Of a stretch of 64,000 nt of DNA, positions 56,040 through 64,000 are shown one piece after another. The notes beneath the pieces are model-generated. The model made no database searches, was not told the DNA's origin, and was given only the letters and a program-made list of their open reading frames with translations. The stretch comes from Agrypnia vestita (lineage: Eukaryota; Arthropoda; Insecta; Trichoptera; Phryganeidae). The position numbers and the translations under genes are program-made. The stretch spans positions 1 to 64,000 of the forward strand of contig JADDOH010010244.1 of assembly GCA_016648135.1 (NCBI GenBank), in the 5' to 3' direction. How positions within the stretch are numbered: the stretch's first letter is position 1; every line of letters starts with the position of its first letter.

Positions 56040-57200
56040 CCCGCGCAAGGGGGTCTCTGTCGGCTGTCGCCGCAATCATAAATATTTCATTTACAAAACC
56101 ATTCTACACCTTGATTTAGTGATCGGTGCATACAAATATTATCTTTTATTACATAGTTAGAAGGCAGAATAGTCCTGCAAAAAATATCATTCAATGTCGG
56201 CGTATACGTCACTTTTCACGAGATTGATTTGAGGTTAGCCGGCGTTTTTTCATATACTATTCATCTAGTTGTATACGATTGAAATGTAGTGACTGCAAAA
56301 ACCTCATTGTCACAAAATGGCGGCAAAAATGATTTGTCGTGTGATGATATGATCACGACTGTATATGTATAATTTAGGTGTATTATAATATAATATAGAT
56401 AATTCACGATTCCTTCTGCTTAAAAATGAAGCACACTCGTAAGTAATGTTATAAAATATTTGGATAGCATAAATGCTCTTACTACAAAAATGCGAAAAAT
56501 TCCACCGCATCCAATGGCCAATATTTAGTGGCAAATGCTTGTAAATCTCATCAAACCACTCATAAAGATATGTAGATGTAGCAATTTAAGAGTGTGCTAA
56601 TTGTGTTGCCATATTTTTTACGTGTGCATATAGTACAGGTACTCGTGATTAGAAAATTTCGAAATATTATTTAAAATACAAAAATGCCAAACATGGTGGC
56701 GAAAGTGTAGGGCTGATGCGGGAGTTATTTATTGCTGGTGGGTCCCTCTTCCCTAACAGGATGTTCCCCATCTTGGCTTGAATAATATTATATGGCCTAA
56801 ATATTGAAATTTGGTTTTATTAGAGATTATTATTAATTAGTTCAAATTATTTAAGAAGTTTTCACTTTATATATAGGTACACATTTCAAATGCTTCAAGT
56901 GATTTAACATCGTTTCAGTTTATTTATCCGAAGAATGGATAAATAAACTCGCTCACTCATAGTGGGAATGTCCCGAGCTTACAACTATTTTTTCACCGAC
57001 ATTGACATTAAGATTACAAGTGAACATTATTCTGCGTCGCAACATTGAATTGATATTAAATTAATAATCAAATATTGATTCAATGTTATGATGCAAGATA
57101 CAGATAAAGTTTAACTTATCTTAATATGTTATATGTAATATAGTTACTTATTTTATTATGTTTTATTTTTTACTGTTACTACTCATGTCTTTTATTTTAT
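56040..57200. other. no gene recognised
   Basis: AT-rich with a small mixed block at 56030-56075 (CCGCGCAAGGGGGTCTCTGT). A minus frame at 56310-56534 has no domain. Confidence 0.4.
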
Positions 57201-57206
57201 ATATTC

Positions 57207-57695
57207 TAGAACACATTCATATTTGTGAAGTTGTAATTTTTCAGAACAAAGTTCTGTGAAATTTTTAAATCAAATTAATTAATCAATTACAAAGATATAC
57301 AGAAAAATCTAATTCACGAAAAAATATTAGGTTACTACTGGGATTCGAACCCAGGTCACCTCCTTTCCGGGGCCGGTGCTCTGACCACTAAGCTATAGCA
57401 ACCCTCTATGTTTTCGTGAATATATCGACCTTATATGTAGTTCTTATTCTTATTAATTGATTAATTTTTATTTTTATCCATAGAGCAATCCACTTTTTTG
57501 ATACGGTAGTTGAAATTACTTTCCAATGCCACCGCTAGATGGATGCTAGAATTAATTGAATAATTCATTTTATTTGGACATACTTTTATACAACAGATAT
57601 TATATATATTCAAGAACACATTCATATTTGTGAAGTTGTAATTTTTCAGAACATGTTCTGTGAAATTTTTAAATCAAATTAATTAATCAATTACA
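57207..57695. repeat. pair of ~95-base direct repeats (family D) flanking a tRNA-like foldback
   Basis: AGAACACATTCATATTTGTG, AAGTTGTAATTTTTCAGAAC and TCAAATTAATTAATCAATTA occur at 57209-57290 and again at 57613-57694. A third, inverted copy interrupts a family A repeat at 61275-61365. Each contains a small internal inverted pair (GAACAAAGTTC or GAACATGTTC). Confidence 0.75.
57314..57420 (-). repeat. tRNA-like sequence inside a short foldback
   Basis: Minus strand: GGTTGCT pairs with AGTAACC as a 7-base acceptor, D-arm-like AGCTTAGTGGTCAGAGC (box A), and a perfect T arm CTGGG-TTCGAAT-CCCAG (box B). The anticodon arm does not pair, so it is a tRNA pseudogene or SINE head rather than a working tRNA. 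Outer CACGAAAAAATA and TATGTTTTCGTG are complementary. Confidence 0.6.
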
Positions 57696-57699
57696 TATT

Positions 57700-58560
57700 T
57701 ACTTTTATTATTATTATGTATTTTTCAAAATTATTGTGTATTTCAAATATGCTAGGACTTAAGTTAACATGTTAAATACTGTCTATTTACACTCTTATAT
57801 ATTTATATACATATCACTTATTTATATCTGTGATATTTCCAAACAAATAAATAACATAAAATATATAATATACCTAAATATTAAGAACATTGATAGGCAT
57901 ATGTTCATTAAATTTTATTAATTTAACTTATCAATTGCCTATCATCCGGGTATAAATGTGTAAATACATTTTCAATACCTTACAATTATATAGGTTTCTT
58001 ACGAAACTGTCCATGTATGTAGGTATTACTAATTAATAACTCTATTTAAATTAAGCCATCGAGAGACTTGTGATTTTGAAAGGCCATGTTTATCTCATGT
58101 GCTTTTTCACGACTGTAAGCCACACAATAGATGCCCCGAGGAATAATAATATGCAATCAAATTAACATATAACTTATGTTCAGTTACCGCAGAGATTAAT
58201 TGAATGTAATCATTTTCTGTCGCCATGTTACACGTTAATTATGTTAGCCTGATGATTATCCAGAAAATAATGACTATTGTCCAAATCAATCAAAAAACGG
58301 CGATAAACCATTGCGGCTCATATATATTTATTCGTATTCAAATTAATGATTTGAAACTAATGATTTCCAATTGAATAAGCTAAAAAATAAAAGCTGTTTT
58401 TCAGAATGAAAATTATAGTTCAGAGGAGTTCCAAGGTACATTAATTTAAATAGGGAGAAGTTCAACACCCCTTCATTTATATTAAATCAAAATTTATTTA
58501 AATTAGAAGAAATTAACCAATTTAAATTTTAATTAAATAAATAATATTAACTTTGTTATA
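57700..58560. other. AT-rich DNA, nothing recognised
   Basis: No gene or repeat pair supported. Short mixed block near 58030-58150. Confidence 0.4.
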
Positions 58561-58584
58561 CACCACTTATATTTATTAAAAATC

Positions 58585-58625
58585 CAACCAGGTTTCGCTA
58601 CTATCGTAGCTTCTTCAGGGATCAT
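58585..58625 (-). ncRNA. hammerhead-like core of the minus-strand Penelope element
   Basis: Minus strand CCTGAAGA, a stem AGCTAC/GTAGC, then GAAACC (58619-58591). This fits CUGANGA - stem II - GAAA, the most intact of three such motifs here, apart from one unpaired A at the base of the stem. It follows the endonuclease stop by ~45 bases. Confidence 0.45.
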
Positions 58626-58664
58626 AACTGTCTAAACATACAAAAGTTATGCGCTTATATACTA

Positions 58665-58918
58665 GTGTGAAAGATGGAAGGACGGAGTGCCAATAGTGGG
58701 GGTAGGGGGTGGGATTATACAGGGAACATTATTATTAAGAGAGAACATATTAAAGAGTGGACTATAAGACAAATTTATTTGATTATTAATTATTTTATGA
58801 TTTAAATTAATGGCTTTTCTTATCTCTAATGCCTCTAAATTATCTAATCTATTACCTATTCCGTTTTTATGGATAATACTAACTCCTGTACTATTATTGA
58901 ACGTGTGGTCTTCTTCAA
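58665..58918 (-). pseudogene. Penelope-like element C-terminal remnant, minus strand
   Basis: Minus frame reads DHTFNNSTGVSIIHKNGIGN, RLDNLEALEIRKAINLNHKI, then a tail with VPCIIPPPTPTIGTPSF and a stop. H-x-F, I-I-H, K/N-G, L-x-x-L-E-x-x-E-I is the end of the GIY-YIG domain of Penelope-like elements, parallel to 49922-50100. The catalytic YIG block upstream is missing. Confidence 0.65.
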
Positions 58919-59084
58919 TTTAAATTTTATATACAGAAATTAACTGTACACGAACTTCAGTAGAGCAGTATTCTGGAATATTCTAATATTTTCTAATATT
59001 CTAAATATTTTCAAACATAATAATTTCGTGGTCTGTTTCCGTAACTTCACATAACGTCTTTAAATTCTTTCGAATTCATGGCTA

Positions 59085-59170
59085 AAAAAATGGCCGGAGA
59101 CGGGGCTTGAACCCCGGGCCACCAAACCCGAACCGGCCGATTAACGCGTGTAGCTACAGCCGCCTCTCTG
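59085..59170 (-). repeat. tRNA-like SINE head, family S4, copy 2
   Basis: Minus strand: GAGAGGCGGCTGTAGCTACA (box A-like), GGCCGGTTCGGGTTTGG and GGGGTTCAAGCCCCGTCTCC (box B with perfect GGGGTTCAAGCCCC arm). It resembles 39140-39230 in layout. Not a functional tRNA fold. Confidence 0.5.
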
Positions 59171-59259
59171 TAGACCGCCAAAAGGATACTATAAATATAT
59201 ACTATGGCTTAGAAAAGGCGCGAACCAATGTTCCGTCATTTTTGACGGGTTACAGCTAG
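59170..59259 (+). mobile_element. Helitron 3' end, plus orientation
   Basis: Hairpin CCGTCA-TTTT-TGACGG (59233-59248), GTTACAG, CTAG (59256-59259) and a host T. It is identical in its last ~30 bases to the minus copy at 40664-40690. The 5' end is unknown; the SINE head immediately upstream may be part of it or a separate insertion. Confidence 0.7.
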
Positions 59260-59589
59260 TTCGCTTGTCTCCGGTATTTTGATGCATTCGCCTATCTTTT
59301 TCGCTTTCTGTGCCTTCGCTCCTTTTATATAAGGTCCTGGTATTCTGGAAGCTTCGCGAATACAATCGCGTTTTCCACCAATATTAATTTATTCAAAAAT
59401 CTTCTAGATTTTTCGGAAAACTACGATTATGTGCAGTTTTTCTCGTGACCGTGTGGGTAATAAATTTGAAACATAGAGGGCTCAATAAATTTGCAACAGA
59501 TTCAATAACAGTATGCTATATTTACGGTAGTGAAAAAAAATGTTCTTCCAATTTTCCGACAACATTATATATATTATATTAAATAGACA

Positions 59590-60145
59590 GCCTAGAAAAC
59601 GAGATTTAGGAAGAGGAATTCATTGACGTATCAATACGTCTTAATTTAATTTTACGTTTATTCGTAGAAAGGAAGTTGTTTAAAACTGTATTGCAGTGTA
59701 CTACGCACAAAAATAAATTAACCTCACAAAGTATTAAAAAAAGCAACAGTATAGAAGCTAACGTATGCCATTCAATAAACAACTTTTCAACCGAGGTAAC
59801 TTTTGTGAATAAGAGTCAATCAAAGATGAATAAAAATATTTTCAAAAAGGCTTTGTGCGTCCGTACATTTTTAAGGCTTCTTTGTGAGCTGTTATTAATT
59901 CACGTAGCGGTCGGGTGTCCGGCCGTGTCTGCCTACCGTTGCGTGTAAATACAGCCTTTAAGAATTTCTGTGAAAACCTTCGCGCCTCTACTTGAATGAA
60001 AAACTGTCCGGTAGCCGAACAATATGCTTATTGAATAAGCTGCATGATAAATAGTACGTATGGAGAAGTCATTTTTTATCCGGGTCCGAGATGTGAGACC
60101 GAGCCGTCGCGCCGCTGGTCAGCGCGGCCAGGGTCGCCAACAATC
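59590..60145. other. mixed-composition unique block, candidate regulatory
   Basis: A short plus frame (59676-59948) ends KALCVRTFLRLLCELLLIHV and AVGCPAVSAYRCV, which I do not recognise. The block 60070-60140 is GC-rich (CCGAGCCGTCGCGCCGCTGG, TCAGCGCGGCCAGGGTCGCC). Single-copy in the window. Confidence 0.25.
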
Positions 60146-60649
60146 TAAATTTAAATAAAAATCTAATCGAACCAGGTAGGAGTGATATTTATTGATATTT
60201 GGGTATCACGATAAAAGAGAAATATAATTGGCAACCACACATTTAAAAAAATTGTAACAAACTCAGGTCAATTCTATATAAAATCTTTATTTTTTATTTA
60301 TTTATATTTTTATTAATATATCTTTATTTAGTTAACGATACGTTGTTGTTTATCAACCTTGTAATAGATACAGTTTTGTGCGTTTGTCTTTTTTCTATTT
60401 GGAATACTTATTTTGTTTGCGTTTCTTGTATTATGTCTATCTCTGTGTTATATTTGATCTTATTTTTAAAATATTTTGGCATTTTGTCGTTTAATATTTT
60501 GTGAATGAATATCACTGTATTTAATTTTAATCCTTGTTTTATATTAATCCAATTTAAATTTGAGAGCATCTTTAATTATTAAAAACATTATTAAAACATT
60601 GGTTCTTAACCAATAAACTATGTAGTACTCAATTATATTTTTACTATAA

Positions 60650-60892
60650 ATGATCATACTCCGAGAGAATGTCCGAGCATCAAGCACCAAAGTTCCTGCA
60701 GAACTCAAGGCCAATAGGACGAAGGAGCTTAGGAAGGCTGAAATTATGATGGTGCGACAAGTCCTCAAAGACATCTCTGCCTTGGAGCTTCGGAACTGGA
60801 GAGAGCTGGCACTAAACCGAGAAGAGTGGAAGAAGACTCTTGAGGAGGCCAAGACCCACCAAGGGTTGTAGAGCCAAGAGTGATGATGATGA
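60650..60892 (+). pseudogene. non-LTR retroposon 3' end (RTE-like), copy 2
   Basis: An intact 73-codon frame ends with VLKDISALELRNWRELALNR and EEWKKTLEEAKTHQGL. The stop is followed by a GATGATGATGATGACGA tail. It is homologous to 1585-1735. This is the end of a LINE polymerase; everything upstream is missing. Confidence 0.7.
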
Positions 60893-61065
60893 TGACGATT
60901 GATGATCATTGGCGCTACAGCCCACTGTGAGCCTTGGCCTCCTCCAAAATTTTTCACCACTCCACCTGGTCCATGGCCCACCTTTTTCAGTTTGTCGCAC
61001 CGATTGCCCTCAGATCGCCCTCTGCACCATCCGTCCATCTTAGCTTCGGTCTTCCCACACTTGTC
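60893..61065 (-). pseudogene. second non-LTR 3' end, opposite strand, tail to tail
   Basis: The minus strand encodes RWAMDQVEW, KILEEAKAHSGL and a stop, the same class of C-terminus as the plus-strand neighbour but diverged, with upstream DLRAIGATN. The two tails abut at 60885-60905. Confidence 0.55.
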
Positions 61066-61092
61066 CCAACCAACTGAGACGATATGTCTTTT

Positions 61093-61766
61093 TACTCCCT
61101 TTATATTAACTCGTGGCGTCTGCTTGCTTTCTTGCTTGCCTGCTTGCCGTCGAAAAAACTTTGGATTGATTTATGACCCCTTTCCCGTGATCCAATCGAG
61201 TTGAAACTTTGCTAGCAGACTCGTGGCGACGATCAAGAAGATCTGTCAAATTTTCGTTAAAAATTAATAATAAATCAAATTAATTAATCAATTAGTTTTA
61301 AAAATTTCACAGAACTTTGTTCTGAAAAATTACAACAAATATGAATGTGTTCTTGAATATATATAATTAATAATAATATAATTTTTAATTAATAATAGTA
61401 TAATTTTGGATTTTTAGAAATTTTAATGTTTTTTTTCAAATTGGAATCATTACAAAAGTTTGATTACTACCAACGGCGCCGGCGGCCCGATAACGTCACG
61501 GAATATTTAAAATTTGAATTAATTCGTCGGTAGGTATAATAGGTACTGCACTTCGAATTTCGAAAATGTATGACAATTGGTTCACAGATGACAGCACACT
61601 TCGGTTTTTGGGAAGAAATCAAATAATAAAGAGATATTTTAAGAGATTATTGACATAGATGTTTGTCTAGACATGTTTCATTTTCAGTCAATCAATTATT
61701 ACATGATGGTAAACTTAATTTACAAAGAAAGGGAGTAAAATAAAAACTTGGTTTTTATGGGTTAGT
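61093..61766 (-). repeat. family A repeat, copy 8, with nested family D insertion
   Basis: Same ends and subfamily as copy 7. At 61275-61365 the family D element (TTCACAGAACTTTGTTCTGA, GAATGTGTTCTTGAATATAT) interrupts the array. ATTAATAATA lies on both sides of the insert, consistent with a target duplication. Confidence 0.85.
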
Positions 61767-61977
61767 TTTTTTACTATTTATAATACCAACTCAATTATTT
61801 TTATATTTTTTACAAAGCGTATTTACTTTGTACTCTGATGTTCTACAAGGAAGATCTATCAGGATCATATATCAATATCTATCAGACATTAACGACATAT
61901 CGATGATCTCGTTGTTAAAAAATAATAAAATAAATAACGTCTTGCACGCTTTTTGGATTTTTTTTTGGAAATTTCTG

Positions 61978-62041
61978 AACATATAGGTACACTGTTTCTG
62001 TACCTATATGTACAGAAAATTTCTGTACATATAGGTACAGG
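61978..62041. repeat. triple ACATATAGGTAC palindromic cluster
   Basis: ACATATAGGTAC, GTACCTATATGT and ACATATAGGTAC follow each other within 64 bases, linked by TTTCTGTAC motifs. The segment can pair in two alternative hairpins. Confidence 0.7.
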
Positions 62042-62044
62042 TAG

Positions 62045-63230
62045 GAGATTTATTTAAAAAAAATCTCTGAGATTTACGTTACCGTGTCTCATTGGACATT
62101 TGTGGACTCGGCGCCATCATTTTTTTTTATTTCTTGAGGTTCGGGTAAAACGAGTTGCCCTGGAAGATAGCTGGCAACCCTGGAGATGGAAACCGGGGCA
62201 TGGTGATGGTGTGAACACTATTAGGCATGTAGCGGCATCGTTCTTTATACCTTCATTTCAATAAGGCCAGAGGGGTGTCCGAATAGTTTAGGTTAGTAAT
62301 ATGTTCACTGCAGAGAAATGTAGATACATATTTATATGAAGCGATAGCATATTTGACGAGGGTACGAATATCCGGATTGGTTGTACAGTGTTGTGTTAGA
62401 GAGTACATTTTATCGAGTCTGCAAAATCTTCACTTCGCAAGATCTGAGCCCTAAAATATGAAAAAAGCAATATTAAATTGAAATTTTAAGATCTTTATCG
62501 CACTGCGGTACATATTATCTGTCAAATGCAATCGCGTATTAACCAATCGTAAAAATGTTCAGTAATGACAAAAGACGTTTTTAATTCCTAAGCCGTTTCC
62601 AAGAAATCGATTTGTTTTTTATTCATTTTCAAAAAATAATCGCGTCTTTCAAAGTGCATCAAAAATCGACAAAAACAAATATTCCAGTCATAAAACCTAA
62701 TACGTCGATATTTTATTAATTATTACATATTTAACTATTAGAGGTCATTGTACAGATGTTTTTTATGCTTTTTTAATGTAATTATATAAAAAACTTTAAT
62801 TTACGAAGGATATGCGTTTTACAGTTTGGATTCTTTCTGCAAAATGTTTAAATGTACGAAAAACAATTACTTATTTTTTCTACGTGGGTTCTATTTTCTA
62901 TGAATTTGATAAAGCATGAAGTAAAAAATGTATTATCTGAGACGTAGAAACCCAACCCCCTCAGAAGTTTTCCACAAAATTATTATAGTTTTGTAGAATT
63001 TTAAAGATACACAATGCGTCTATACTACATGGATATTTTTAACCAATATTTTTCAGTTTAACAGTCAAACAATTTCTTTTTACTTTAAGAATTAATTTAA
63101 CGGTGATGGCTGTGACATAGCACTTAGACCTAGTATTGAGTTGTCCAAACCTGTTCATAACCCATTTTTAGCATGTTATTAAATATTGTACAATATATTA
63201 ACTATAGATTGTAAGAATTGACAGATTATA
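62045..63230. other. no gene recognised
   Basis: A mixed block at 62100-62420 (GTTGCCCTGGAAGATAGCTG, GGCATGTAGCGGCATCGTTC) lies within AT-rich DNA. No open frame or repeat partner I can support. Confidence 0.35.
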
Positions 63231-63236
63231 TTTATG

Positions 63237-63311
63237 TGGCGTCTAGATGCAAAAGCGCCACTGTAAATTTGGGGTCCATATGGATAGTGGCGCTTTTGCA
63301 TCTGTACGCCA
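63237..63311. mobile_element. short foldback with perfect AGATGCAAAAGCGCCACT arms
   Basis: AGATGCAAAAGCGCCACT (63245-63262) is mirrored exactly by AGTGGCGCTTTTGCATCT (63285-63302), with further TGGCGT/ACGCCA pairing outside two mismatches. The loop is 22 bases. Confidence 0.85.
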
Positions 63312-63319
63312 AATATGAT

Positions 63320-64000
63320 ACTATATATTTTTTTATTTATTTATTTATCTATTAATTAACGCCCTAAATGGCTTTTACAACAGATAGGTAAAGTGTACAT
63401 TAATATGATATATATATTAATATAATATTAATATAATAATAATGACATAAAGTGGAAAGAAAATACTTAAAATACAGATACAAATATATAAATATAAATA
63501 TGATATAAAGTAAAATGGAAGTATATAACAAGCAGAAGCTTAAGCATACTATAGAATATGTAAATACAAATATAAGTAAAAAAAATTACACTATTAAGTG
63601 TAAAATACTACGTAGTCAATATATGTAATATTGGCTAACTTAAAAAAAACATTCTTGACACACTTTTGAAAAGTATCTCATCGAAAAATCTCATACGTGT
63701 CCACGCGTCATTAGTATGTAATTTGTCTTTCGAAGACACTTTTTACTAAAACTTGAAAGTAGTGAAGTATACATACTTCTTAGCACTTTATTACTTTACA
63801 CTATTTCACCTTATCTAAGCCGAGATCGATTTAAAAAATAAATAAAAAATATTTCCCGGGTACAAGAAACACATTTTGATTTTTTGTGATACTTGCACGG
63901 TTTCTTTGGGACTTTATTCCATTTTTTCCTACCTTATACACGTTTTGTATAGATGCTTCTGATATTTTAAAATCAGACAGAGGTTACCGAATTCATTTTG
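63320..64000. other. AT-rich end of window, nothing recognised
   Basis: Simple TATTTATTTATTTATC and ATATTAATATAATAATA tracts. No pb exon visible. Confidence 0.4.

Noticed and set aside
57330..57405. Functional tRNA gene on the minus strand
   Set aside because: Acceptor and T arm pair but the anticodon stem does not, and it sits in a repeat foldback.
1..64000. Additional homeobox genes (zen or Shx type) that flank pb in Lepidoptera
   Set aside because: No second WFQNRR-type helix was seen on either strand.
1..64000. Hox-cluster microRNA genes (miR-10, miR-993)
   Set aside because: Mature sequences as I remember them were not found on either strand.
1..64000. CRISPR array, operons or other bacterial features
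   Set aside because: The sequence is a spliced animal Hox locus; the tandem arrays are inside transposons.

Overview
The window looks like nuclear DNA from a moth or butterfly. It is AT-rich and intron-dominated, and it carries one unmistakable Hox gene plus a dense mix of interspersed repeats with lepidopteran character: Helitron ends, tRNA-derived SINEs, non-LTR retroposon 3' ends, Penelope-like remnants and many short inverted-repeat elements. Assignment to Lepidoptera is an inference from repeat style and Hox sequence, not a database result.

The only confident host gene is the 3' part of proboscipedia (pb, Hox2 class), on the minus strand. Its homeodomain is split over two exons: 5310-5452 holds homeodomain residues 1-44, and 2984-4639 holds residues 45-60 plus a long Ser/Asn/His/Tyr-rich C-terminal region ending in a stop. 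The exon that should hold the YPWM hexapeptide and the N-terminus was not found. Most of 5453-64000 is therefore best read as one giant pb intron (or intron plus upstream DNA), and the promoter is not identified.

Layout: 1-2900, pb downstream DNA with decayed non-LTR reverse-transcriptase fragments. 2984-5452, pb exons. 5453-11050, intron with two copies of a ~550 bp repeat (family A), a foldback element and a retroposon 3' end. 11080-11700, GC-rich islands; the second contains a perfect 16-bp inverted repeat embedding two TGATTGACAG (Exd/Hth-type) sites. 11754-15241, a Helitron with a decayed RepHel gene and a canonical 3' end preceded by an array of GGCCGC-N3-GCGGCC hairpins. 17500-19120, two more GC-rich non-repeat islands. 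20580-21171, a TA-flanked terminal-inverted-repeat (TIR) element that contains a degenerate C2H2 zinc-finger array. 21588-27254, Harbinger-like MADF elements, a solo LTR, LINE remnants and a GC-rich island. 27466-36720, an LTR, family A copies, several TIR/foldback elements (one with 52-bp tandem repeats) and an RTE-like LINE remnant. 37100-44800, a 0.9-kb TIR element, SINEs, MITEs, GC-rich islands and a third LTR. 45700-64000, foldbacks, LINE and Penelope-like remnants, SINEs, two more family A copies (one with a nested insertion) and a second clear Helitron end.

No working transposon gene is visible: every mobile-element coding region is frameshifted, truncated or missing a catalytic domain. 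The non-repeat, GC-balanced islands (about 8.4, 11.1, 11.6, 17.6, 18.8, 26.4, 40.4, 43.4, 46.3, 49.3 and 51.4 kb) stand out from the surrounding AT-rich DNA and are the natural candidates for pb enhancers.
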